The notes beneath the pieces were generated by a model that had not been told where the DNA came from, ran no database searches, and saw only the letters and a list, made by a program, of their open reading frames with translations. From the NCBI RefSeq assembly GCF_026151205.1, contig NC_087072.1:21356103-21420102 (forward strand): a DNA stretch of 64,000 nucleotides. Reading direction: 5' to 3'. A program made the position numbers and the translations under genes. This document shows positions 35,916 to 47,552 of the stretch, piece after piece; position 1 is the stretch's first letter; every line of letters begins with the position of its first letter. This DNA is from Bolinopsis microptera. Taxonomy: Eukaryota > Ctenophora > Tentaculata > Lobata > Bolinopsidae.

Positions 35916-38240
35916 GTGGGAGGTGACTAAGCTGGACAGATCATGGTCGGATCTACAGAACCGGAAGGGGGAGCCGAGAGATCAAAAAGATTATCCAAAT
36001 ATTATTGGAAAAGACAAAAGAGTAAAAGTTAGGTAATACTAGGGAGCATTAGTTGATATGTTTTGTGAAGGAGGGAAATGAGTTACGATACAATCACCTG
36101 GACACTACTTATCTAGTCACGTGGTCAATATGCTACCAGAATAACCAGTTTATCTCTTAACATTTTAAATCGATATATGAGCTCAGTGGTTGACAATTTT
36201 TGGGGGAAAATTAGCACTCAAAAGTGTATGCAATATTTTAGCTCAAATGAAGCAGGTTGTTGAGTCGTGATTAATGCAGGTGGTTACAGTGTTACAGTTA
36301 CACGGTTATAGTGTTACACGGCTACAGCTCTAAAATCCCAAAATTAATTCTTTACTCAAAGTACATGTGTAATGAAGTTATTTCACGATATTTCTTGCTT
36401 CCCCGACCATCAGATGGTTTGGAAAGTGGAGATTTGACTTAAGGCCCACTTTATGAGGTCTAATTTGGGTACTGATTAAAAAAGCTTGGAATACAACATT
36501 TCGATCATCTGTATCATTAAGGTATCATTTTTTGAAAAAGAATATCACTAAAACTTTGCATTGAAGCGAATTATGGCCTTATCTGAAAAGGTGCTATAGG
36601 CTAATATTGTTGCTAGGTACAGGATCAATATATGAGTAATGTTTGTAATATGGACTACTATGGGTGAACGTGTAAAATGGCCGCTTAGTTTCGGAGCAAC
36701 ATGACTGAGCTGACCAATGCTAGATAACGATATCTTTCAGCACTTCATATCAAGCCTTAGTCAACCAATTATCGCAAAAGTGTGAACTCTAAGTCTGGAG
36801 TCAATTTTCTCAGAGAGATATTTATTCAAAAGTGAATTAAAAAGGAATTCCGCCTGATAAACTGCAGTACGTGGCGCAACGCAAAGATTTGATAACAAAA
36901 TAATGAGTAGAATATTGATTAAATAATGAATATATTGTGCGACACCACGTGCTACGATCAGAATTAACATTAAGTGAGTTGTACTGCCTATCCAATCTAT
37001 AATATTAAGTAAAGCAACGATAATCTAAAATGATACTGAAAATATTATAGATTAATCACTATCAACTTTGCAATCCGCATAATCAAAGATAATGGTATTT
37101 TAACTGCTTGATTCAAATCGTTGTTCGTTACACCTTAAACTTTTAATTCGATTTAAATGCGGCGAGGAAATGAAATAAATGAAGATTGTGTAAGTTTTAC
37201 AAATGTTTAAGTTAAGTAGTATTTTAATGCCATATTCTAAATTGTTGAGTGTTCAATTTAAATTTGTCTAAGGGAAGAAGCCTTGATGACAGGTCATGAA
37301 TTACGAACCACAAATTTACCATAAGTAACTTTTCAAAAATAACGATCTTATTGTTTGTTTGTTTATAGAACCCGTCCCCAATCTCGTATTGGAAAATGAC
37401 TAAACTCGATTCTGATTGTGAATACGGGTGGTACCTGCAAGTGTATTCATTAAGCATTTAGAGTTCTGTAAAACTGCAGTTACAATAATTGATTAATTCC
37501 CTAGTTTCTTTAGTCAGCTTTAAAGTCGGAAAATCAAGCATGTTACATCGATACCAAACCGATTATTGAGCGATGATAGCTAAGTAGTTGATTCCTGGGT
37601 TGCAGAGTCCTCCTGATTCCTCAGTCTATGAATGTGGTTTTTGTTCTTGTTCAGTTCTGTCCATATTTCCTCGTATTATGTTCAAAGTTTTGTAGTGTCA
37701 TGTTGTCCTCAAATTATTTGTTACGACTTACGCGACTTATGTTGGTTCAGAAAGGCAAACATGAGGTGGCCCCACGTGTTTTAATCAGGTGATCAGGCAC
37801 GTGAGTTATATGTAATGAGTATCAAATATATTACTACCGAAGTACAGGACCATTTAATTCACAAGTCCTTCAAGTCTCTGTTATGCTACTAAATATTGAT
37901 GAAGTCACCCAGTAAAATGTCAGCCGAATAATAGTTCATTGCCACTTCCTAAAAAAGACAATGTACTTGAGCTAAAATAAATTATCTGCACTGGTTAGCG
38001 CAGAGTGATGAGATTAAGCCACCATGTTCTCCTGATTGACTATCTGCAAAAGGGGTTCACGTGCCGAAAAGGGGTGTGATCACGTGTCCACGCATTTGTT
38101 TCGGGCAGTTTAAAATATGTTCGTTTGGCGATATTGACAAGCATTTATTCGTCCGTTTAAAAACTGTAAGATCGTTTATCTGGAAGGAATATTATACAAT
38201 CGTTTTTGTCTGGTTGTCCAGTCCAGTCCTGTCAATCTAC
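35916..38240. other. no gene seen
   Basis: AT-rich, with CACGTG sites near 36119, 36947, 37774, 37799, 38060 and 38083. No exon recognised. Confidence 0.4.
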
Positions 38241-38246
38241 CTAGAC

Positions 38247-38281
38247 CATATAAACACTCGTCGATCAGTTGCAGTAATACA
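38247..38281 (+). promoter_or_regulatory. weak candidate TATA promoter with donor
   Basis: CATATAAAC is followed about 25 bases later by TCAGTT, which resembles an initiator, and then by ACAG|GTAATG, a possible splice donor at 38282. No downstream exon was found, so this is tentative. Confidence 0.2.
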
Positions 38282-38960
38282 GGTAATGAAGGTCAGTTCT
38301 GCGAATTTCAGCACCATTTTAAGATGAAACAACATTTAGCAGTAAGATAAATTGTGCATTAGATGATTTGGTCCGGTTCGTCAGAAACCTTCAATTGCCG
38401 TTTTATGATTTATTGACAAATATTTGATGTAAGAAGCTGCTAAACATAAAGAGTTCATTTATATCGATCATGTTGGTAAGTAAAAGTTTTAATGATAGGT
38501 TGACTGCTTTGGCCGTTTTAACCGGTTCGATACTCCCTATATCATTGTTTATATTTGAAGTAAAAACATAAAACATAATAGGTGCAGTGTGCACTGACCA
38601 GATAAGAGATAATTGATGCATCACATCAATAAGCAATACTGAAATACACATTATGATTAAAATTAAGTAGGTTCAAGAAACGTGGGTAACTCTAATACTC
38701 TATTTAAGCCATCACGTCATACAAACTGACAAATGAACCAAAGCACAGCATAAAGCGGGTCCTGACAATTATTAACGGATTTAAATTGATCAGGGTTATA
38801 ACAATTAATAAAAATAGGATATTTATAGAGAAGAATGCAACTGAGAAGTGACAGCCAATGCCCTTTTTATCCATAGAGTTGTGTAAACCAAAATGTTCAG
38901 GATGAAGACAAAATAGTATAAGCTCTTTAATCGATGCCAAAGTTTGATAAAAACAGAGGC

Positions 38961-39014
38961 AACAGAAGTGCGGTGGGCAACAGAAGTGCGGTGGGCAACA
39001 GAAGTGCGGTGGGC
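38961..39014. repeat. 18-bp tandem repeat, three exact copies
   Basis: AACAGAAGTGCGGTGGGC occurs three times head to tail without change. Read on the minus strand it would encode repeated PPHFCC, but the surrounding frame has no other sign of being a gene. Confidence 0.9.
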
Positions 39015-39795
39015 ATTGAATCGCACTATTGACCCTATCAGATTTGTGTACTTCAACTTGGTATCGCTGTGTACAATGAGATAAGATCGACATGCGCGTT
39101 TAAAAAACATAGGATAGTAGAATAACTTTTAAAAATTAGTAAAAATACAATAATCTTGTCCCTAAAAAAATTGGCTATTACTAATCCGCTCGCCTTAAAC
39201 TTATCACGTAACTTTGGTTTTCATGGTTTTGCAGCCAAACAAAACGGTTTTTTATCACTGGATCGTTTTTACTAGACAGTAGTTTGCAGTCTGCACAAAA
39301 CTTACTCGGAGCCAAAACGTAAATAAATTAAGAGCAATACTAGGGAGTGGGGGTTTGGCTCTTCGGTTTCCCGAACTCTTTTAAAAAAAATGTTTTTCTC
39401 GAAACAACTTTTCTCCACGTTTCATGCTATACCCTGTCCATTATTAGCCGAAAATATTTTTTCGGTTTTCCGAAGTCCGCATAATAATCTTATTACAATT
39501 ACAACAACAATAATAGGTTATCAGTAACCTAATCACTATTAGTTGATCATTCGCATTTTCAAGCGCTATTGTTTGATTATTACTCATGATTACGTAACTA
39601 TTTAACCAATAACCAATAACTGTTGACCATATTCTTACAACTTTTCATAAAATGATACACTTTGTTTCATACAGTTTCAAACGAATCTTTGTAACTGTAC
39701 ATACCTATCTCATAGGGTCAATTTAATTAAAATCTTAGCCTCCAGATGAAAATGTACTGGAATTTTACCCTCAGCGCAATATCACTGCTTTTCAG

Positions 39796-39826
39796 CACTT
39801 AACCAAAAGCAGCTTTTGGTTAAGTG
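39796..39826. other. perfect 15-bp hairpin
   Basis: CACTTAACCAAAAGC and GCTTTTGGTTAAGTG pair perfectly around a single A. No terminator or known RNA function applies in a eukaryotic context. It may be a small foldback repeat. Confidence 0.7.
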
Positions 39827-40243
39827 TCTCACCACAAAACCTCCACTCACCACACTTCAACAACACACTTACAAGCAGTTCTATACTCGCTGTCTAACGT
39901 TAGAGACGGTCGCTTAAATGACGCTCCTACATTGAAGGTTGTTTAGTCTAAATACAATTTATTTAAAAGTGTGTTGTCCTCCACGTGTCTAAGTACCTGC
40001 CCATGATAGCAGTTAGTGGGAACTAATTTATGAAGGAGCACTCCGTAATTAAAGGAGGTCCGTATTAGTAATTTGTGAAATTAGGGAAGCAGATAATTGA
40101 GCCCATATCAGCCGCTTAAAAGCACGGGGGCATGAGAAATATTCTCGTAAAATTAAAAGTAAGTTTAGCAGTTCACGTTACTCAAGGGACGGTTTCCGGG
40201 AGGCAGCTTTTTTAGTACGGTACATAGTAGGATGGTAGAGGCC

Positions 40244-40470
40244 AGGACATTAAAGATGTAACTGCGTGGGAAAGTGAGGTACAGCTAGGTGGCCTTCAAG
40301 ATTATTATGTCGTCATAGTTCGTAGATAAGGAGTTCGGGGGCACAATGATAATTTAGGACATTATACAGGTAAATGCGTGGGAAATTGAAAGTGAGGCAC
40401 ACTTAGGTGCACTTAAAAGTTAAAGTGACGTCATAGTCTGTACTCGGTAGATAAGGGGAAGGGTCAAAAT
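40244..40470. repeat. diverged tandem duplication of ~112 bp
   Basis: The segments starting AGGACATTA at about 40244 and about 40356 share TGCGTGGGAAA, AGTGAGG, GTCATAGT and GTAGATAAGG in order. They differ by substitutions and small indels, so this is an old duplication. Confidence 0.55.
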
Positions 40471-41548
40471 TATAAAAATGGATGCATGATTTGTACAAGA
40501 TTGCAGACATTAGGTCAGACGAATGAAAAAAAACGACCCCTCCCAGAAAGTGTTAAATTTCTTCGCAGATCAGTGTTTTTGCCTTGAATATTTTCTTATG
40601 CTCTAAAAAAATTAAAAAACGTCAGGTCTTCTAAAAATTTATTTGGCACCAAATTTTCTCCAAAATTTCTCCGCAGATTTTACAAATTTCAACTACTCTG
40701 CTGAGTGTAAAATTTGTTCTTCACAAAATGTAATTTTAAACATTTACTATAAGAAAAATAGAACTTGTTAATACCGTTAATATAAACATAAACAACGCAA
40801 CGCATTAGTACCACAGTTCTCCCTTAGACATTAATGTCGAAATATACAACACAACAATCAACATATTGATACTGCAGTTCTCCCTTATAGGCCTTAAAGT
40901 TAATTTTTATTTCAAAATTCGAATAAACTTTACATCAATGTATTACAGCTATATTTAGAAAAGACCACAATATCTCCTGTGAGGCAAAAACTTGGAAAAT
41001 GAGAGCTAGAAAAATATTCCTGAGACTCAACACTACCAGACTGCAGCTGGAGTGAGAAACATTATGTAAACATCATAGTAAAATTTATTTCGGCTGAACC
41101 AAAACACGGTGTAGTGGTAAAACCATAATTACATGTTGACGACCCTACATACAATACAGGATTTGAATCATTAGTAAATAATCAAGAGAACAAATTAAAA
41201 TGTATACGATACCTTCTTGCTACTACTCCACAGACTTATTAACGAAACAACATAATTATATACTATAATATATCAATCTATCTAACCACGCAATGGACAT
41301 TGCGTGATATATATATGTATACTGTAGGTATAGGTACAGCGCTTTAGCTTAATATTTATTAAATTCTAAAATTGAGATGTAATGTTATAGGTCGCAACTT
41401 AGTGGCATCATTAAAGTTCTCTGATTCTAAACAATATGATATGTTTTAAGGGAGGTGTTCTGAACAAGTGAGACAACTCTTGCGATAACTGGAAATTTGC
41501 CTAACAATGATAAATAATTAATAAATAAATTACAACAAGAGGCTGGAC
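40471..41548. other. no gene seen
   Basis: Very AT-rich. CAGTTCTCCCTTA recurs at about 40815 and 40873. An AATAAA on the minus strand near 41350 could serve the minus-strand candidate gene that ends at 41549. Confidence 0.35.
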
Positions 41549-44500
41549 CTAGCTGGCCAATAAAATGATATCATGAAGATGCTCTGCCTGCCTCTGGGGT
41601 GTGGCAATCCTCAAGGAAGAGGATGCCGGGGAAATCTATGAGAAGAAGATGGAGGTTCTCGTATGTGTTAACCAATAAAAATCAGAATGATCCTGCAATT
41701 CAATGCTTTAACGAAAAAGTATGTTTCACAATTAATCACAATAACATTTCAAGGCATTATCGAACAGGGTTGCGAAATATGAATGCCAAGAAATTGGGAG
41801 GCTTTTATGATGGTGACCCTGTATGTAAGCGGCGGTGTCAACATTTCTTTGTTCTCTAACCTTGCAGAGCTGATCATATAAACCAATGACTTTGAATTTT
41901 GTTCCTTCCATCTCGCGATGAGGTTTCCTACCACTACTGTTTACCTATTGAGAAAGAGGACAATCAATTGAAACATCATCCCTAAATCATAATCACAACG
42001 AAATTAATCATTATAAAAGCAACGACTTATTTCAAGTCATTATTGTATTAAATTTAAACACCTGAAGCAAACAAATTTGACAAATATCAAAATGAACGGA
42101 AAATGATTTAATGTTGACCGGTAAACTGTGAGACTAATCCTTAATGATTAGGAGCAAAGCAGTGGGTTGAATATAAGCAAATATCTGACAGACGACGGTG
42201 ATACCGGCGATAGTCGGGCCGTGACCTGGTGGTTTAATTTACCTAATCCACTTGAATCGTCCTAATTAAATCCTTTAATTTATTTGCACAGCCGAATTAG
42301 ATCCTGTTAAAGGATTAATTTCATTAACGGAGAGACGGCATCGCCAGGGTTCAAGCAGCGGTCAGTGATACCAATCAGAGCAGTTACCGATGTCTGGGAG
42401 CCAATTAGATGCTTGGTAAACATCACGTGGTACAGGAATTCAACCAATCCAGCTGCTTGGTTATTTGCACGTGCAGTAAAGGTCGGGTTAAGGGCGGTGA
42501 TTATTATTTGGATTACATTATGGTGAAGTGACGGGTAATTTAATAACAGACATCTTGTTGAACTAACTCCTTCTCCCAGGCTGTATTATTGCAATTATCA
42601 TGATTATACAGATCATGAGCACACCCCTGATCCATACCTGTACCAGTCAATGAACTTTAATCTCATCTGTTTTATTTGTTTGTCATTAACACAACAACTA
42701 GGGACTGTTTACAAAAATAATACGTTAATTTTATTGAATTCTTGATCAGAGAGAGTCGTTGAGAGAGTCATGTTGATTGTTATTATTGATCAAGGTAAGA
42801 GTTATCGCGTTAGACTTAGATAATGCAAAATAAATTCGTCCGAATAATTATTCAAAGTAGGCTCTAACTTCTTCAGAAAACAATATCGAAATATAAAGAA
42901 AATGGTACAAAACAAAGCGAAATTGTAGTGAATAGGCAGGAAAACGAAAATTAGAATAATTCCGATATTAAATCCAAATTTTCTCAATTGGAGGTGACAA
43001 AAATTAATAATGGCAAGTAATTTTATTACTGGTAATAGCTTTAATTGCAATTCTATTAATTACCAATTGCGCACTACTCCTAATAACTCACAAATTATCC
43101 AAAATATCGGGTTTAGAGCATTGTAATTGACAATAATAAATACTGACCATGTACTAATAACGGAAGGAAAAGGTAAAAGATAAGGGAAAAAGAAAAGATA
43201 TTGTACTACGCGACAGGTGAGGGTAGTAAAGTGTTTTTAAATAGTAATTACTTAATGTGATTGTAATAGATACTTTGACTGACGTCTGATCAGTTAATTC
43301 AATCCGATTTAAAAATACTGGAGCCTATACTGTAGAAATGAAAAAGCTAATCTCAGAGTTATTTTTAGTATGTTGTTAAGTTTTAACGCAAATAACAAAC
43401 GATCCTTTTATTATTCCAATAATTTGACGTGATAATGCGTAAATTTTGGGTGAAATCAGGGGGAAAAAAGCAACGAATTCCGGGTGAAGCTAGAATAGCA
43501 ATAACATGAACTATACAGCTGTAAAGGATTATTTTGACATTCCTCAATAAAGGAGTCAAGGACAGGCACCAATAATACAGGTCACCAATAATCGGTAGAT
43601 CATAATGCGGGGCACTAATCAATTAGATCACAACAACCGAGTCGATCAGACTCGAACCTCCTTATTTCAATTAAATTCATTCTTTAAATTTCTTATTTCG
43701 CAAACACAGGCTGATTAAATTAAACGTGTCATTATTTGGATGTGATAATCGGGGCAAGGTCAGTCATGATAATTAGAAACTGATAAATACCGTGGAAACA
43801 GGATTCATTATAATATAACCCAACTGACGAGCCATCGGTCGGCGAGCATTGGCACCTAGTACATTAACGGCTTTCATTGTCCTTTGGATTAAAGTAGACG
43901 AAGGTTTCAAGGCGTACAAGTGGGGGTTTGAGAGAGGGACCTTGGAGGGCAGATAAGGGGCCGTGCCACGTTAAATGTCCAGTTCAGCATTAGTTCTATG
44001 CAGAGAGGAGGGAGCCTTACTAGACATAATCTGCGGCCTTCTTCCACTCTTGTTCACCCTCCCGCTAAATATGCCAAACAGACAGAAATAATGGTTTTTA
44101 TGCGGTTCCAATAGGACTGGTAGATTACATCCCAGACGAAACTGCTAACACTGACCCTGACCTAATGTTAATGGTAATTCCCAACTCAAACGCATTTACC
44201 ATTTAGCAATAATCAGTTACCAATAACCAGACTGCTGAAGATTACCAAACTCATTTCATTCTCCAGTTCCCACCCTCGTGTGGGAACTAAATTGAAAAGA
44301 CGTCGTAAAACCATCAAATATTACATTTTAATATGATCTGCATCCTGTATTTCTGTTTAGTACTTAATTAAACTTATCACACACCGACAAATGATAGCCG
44401 AGAAGAATTTAGGCAAAAATTCATACCCGACTGTAGATTATCAAAGTTTTATGACGGGAACTTTCCAATTTTTAAAGATTGAACATTCGGTGGGAGCGTC

Positions 44501-47500
44501 ATCGCCTTTAATTGTTGCTAGTTGCTTTCGGCCTTAAGGGATTTTTGGACTAAAAGTTTCAAAAATGGCGATGGCACACACCTCAAAATTCGAACCACAA
44601 CAGAAAATACGATATCATCCTCAAGTTCACGGTTCATTAATGATATATAAGGGCGATTCATAACTTATTTGGTCGTAAGGAATGTTAAAAATGATATTTT
44701 AATGAAAGTAGCGAGGGAATTAATATTAGGGCAAATTATTAGTTATCTGGATAAAGATTTAAAATTTCGGGAATGTTATGGCTGTTTCATTTTAAAATTT
44801 AGAGACAAAACAGTGTTGGGTTAAAGTTGGTGGACGCACCTTGACTACGAGCGAACGCAGCATTGATCCGTCGTGTTAGGACATGCACTAATAGTACTAG
44901 TAGTACACTAATAGTAGATCCTTCTCTAATGTTGTAGAAACAAATGGAGTATCCACTTTAGCGTAGGCCGTAGGGGCCGTAGAAAGAGTGGTCCCCGGGC
45001 TCATATTACAATTGATTGGAACATCATTAACTATTTTAATTACATTTTTAATTATTAGATGGGATTGTTTGACCGCTTTAAAAGAATCGGCTCAAAAACA
45101 CAAGAATTTATCAATCGAAAATCATATAAAATTGGAGTAAAAGGGCCTTTCCTAAGTTATTCATCGGGTGCGGATATTGATCATACATGAGGTGGCCATG
45201 AATCATCACAACGGTGTAGACAGTAAACCTTACGTCTGTACCGTCTACTGAAAGTCTTGCTGTAGAATTATTGGCAACACCAATGGTACTGCAGGTACTA
45301 GTATATGTATATGTAGATGGTACTGCAGGTACTAGTATATATATATGTAGATGGTACTGCAGGTACTAGTATATATATATGTAGATGGTACTGCAGGTAC
45401 TAGTATATGTAGGTACTATATGAGAAAACTGACCATGCGTAGTGTAACAGTCACGAAATTTCAGTTACTCAACGAAACTTCCACAAACGAAAGCACATAT
45501 AGTTGTAACGAAATTAAATTTAACTGCTGTCTCATATATTAAATAGTATAGGCAGATGTCTATTTAACTTTCAGTGAGGCTCCAAATCGTGTCCTAATAT
45601 ACGGTCCTTATCAAATACAAAATACACATAATGTTATATTATCCTACTTTACTTAGAGTTACAAAGTGATAGTGTAAGCTGGCTTTGCTTCATGCAGTCT
45701 TGCGCCAAAACATCTTGTCCATACCACACTAATACACTATCTGTAGCTTCATCAAGCTTTACTAATCGATAACAGCGATATCTAGACATTTACAGTTCTT
45801 TCTGCTAAACGACAGTCATTTAAATCGTGTTCATATTTTACAAGTAAGTATATATAATATATAAGCATTCACTCAGAGTTCTTTTAAATGTTTAAGATCT
45901 TGAGAATTTAATTAGAAATTTTGAAGGTTACCGACGATCGACATCAGAAATATATTATTATTTATATATTGACTTTAACTTTATCTTAAATCCATTTATT
46001 AATGAACATGGAGTATGGGTATTGCGGGTGATTGACAGTGTACGCTTGTGGGATATATCAATATCATTCCTGGAAACATGCGAATAATTATTAATAATTA
46101 AGTGGAAAATATCAATTAACAAAACCTAACAGAAACATTAAAAATACCCGACAGCACCGTAACAAGCGCCATAAAATCAACGAACCTCACAACGCTATCA
46201 CTGAAACCAACAATCTCAATAACTAATGACTTCTCCTAGCATCAATTCACCGGAATTAATTATTAATTACTTTATTTATAATTCGCGGATGAGTGAATAC
46301 GTATGCATTATGTGCGAGCAAGGCCGAATTATTTATTCATTACAAGTGTTATAATTCATTAAGATGAAATAATTAAATCTAAAATAACTCTACCAGAGCT
46401 ATCTCGCTCTATTGTTCAAGAACTCGTTTGTCGTATCGCCTATTTAGTTTGGTATTACTGCAGAGCAGTTTAGGTTAAGAGCTAGTGATGGTGTTCCCTC
46501 TCTTTCCTCACACGTGGAGCCTGGCCCCGCGCCGGATTCCAGCTCTCTCCTCCCAGTTTTAATTTTCACTTAACAAATACGGAAGCACTGGGCCGGTCTT
46601 ATTGTTAATCATGCCAGTAAGCATATTAATGAACTAAAAATAATGAAAATTATTCGAAGTGGCCAGAATTAATATCAGCACTGTCTTGCGAATTGGACAG
46701 TAGGTGTCAATTGATGGCTAGGTAGAGACAGCTTAATCGAATTTCATACTTTGGAAACTTTTCAGTAAGAGTAATTGATGACCTGAATAACTGGAGCCAA
46801 ATATCTTGTTTAATAGAGTAATAGCTAGCTGAAGTCTTGCAGTTGCACAGAATCAGACAACAAATTTCATTATAGGTCGAAAATTGTGAAAATATCAAAT
46901 ATTTGATTTGTTATGGGGTGCTATCACACTCAAACGAACAAAAAAAGCGTTAACAGTATATGAAACTAAAATCTCATACTCTACCGAGTCTTCACCCGAA
47001 GATTATTTTAAAGAGTAAGCAGGGTTACAGGAAGTGAGGAAGAGTGATAAGCTGGGCCGATAGAGGAGGAGCCCCAACAATGATCTGCTGGGTGTACAGT
47101 GTACACTCTACAGGTACAATAACTTCTAGTTTCGACAATGATCTTCCTTGCTTCTAGTCAATGAGTTTCCGCGTAATGATCTACAATACTTCAAGTTTCT
47201 AGTTTCTGTGAATGATCGACAATACTTCCAGCTCCCGAGAGAACCTGTAGATTCTAGACAATAAAGTAGTTACAGTGAGCAAGTTACTAGTAGCTAGTCA
47301 TAGCAATTATACCTGGGAGGTTTGCCCCGTTTCGGTTTAGTCACCGCGAGAGAAGAAGCAACTCCATGAGCAGGAGCAGGAGCAGGAGCCGGAGCAGGAG
47401 TAGAAGAAGGAGCAGGAGCAACTCCATGAGCAGGAGCAGGACTCAGGAGCAGACTGGCGGGATGTGGTGGGGGTAGAAGTCTGGTTCTTAAAGATGAACT

Positions 47501-47552
47501 CTTCTATCGGGAACATGTTTCGGGGGAGATGGTATCTGTCCTCACTGGACAT
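41549..47552 (-). CDS. candidate small basic protein with AT-hook-like motif, three exons
   Basis: Exon 1 is 47552-47313, exon 2 is 41936-41861 and exon 3 is 41635-41549 (TAG). Splice sites fit (AG|GTATAA; a pyrimidine-rich TTCTTCTCATAG before exon 3). Phases join as 2+1 and 0 if exon 1 carries one extra base inside its GCTCCT repeat near 47436-47440. The product would be about 133 residues: an acidic start (MSSEDRYHLPRNMFPIEEF), an Ala-Pro repeat with two APAHGVA blocks, then KPKRGKPP, which resembles an AT-hook or nuclear localisation signal, then GTKFKVIGLYDQLCK and a short tail. The family is not recognised. The frame break in exon 1 and the 5.4-kb first intron keep confidence low; an alternative is an unseen upstream exon splicing in near 47505. 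Confidence 0.4.
41937..47312 (-). other. proposed 5.4-kb intron, otherwise no gene seen
   Basis: Apart from the tandem repeat at 45285-45416 this stretch is AT-rich and featureless. Open frames at 42802-43050 and 43383-43622 look like chance. CACGTG sites lie near 42427, 42468 and 46512. Confidence 0.35.
45285..45416. repeat. 34-bp tandem repeat, four copies
   Basis: The unit begins GGTACTGCAGGTACTAGTAT and ends with alternating TA and TGTAGAT. Copies start at 45285, 45319, 45353 and 45387, the last being partial. Copies two and three are identical. Confidence 0.9.

Noticed and set aside
38704-39093. Minus-strand frame with PPHFCC repeats
   Set aside because: The repeats come from the exact 18-bp tandem repeat at 38961-39014, and two frames are open through it.
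41599-41859. Plus-strand reading at the 41.6-kb segment (including a neat VAILKEEDAGEIYEKKMEVL before a GTATGT)
   Set aside because: The acceptor side is weak, an in-frame stop lies just upstream and no next exon fits; the minus-strand chain has matching phases and a good acceptor.
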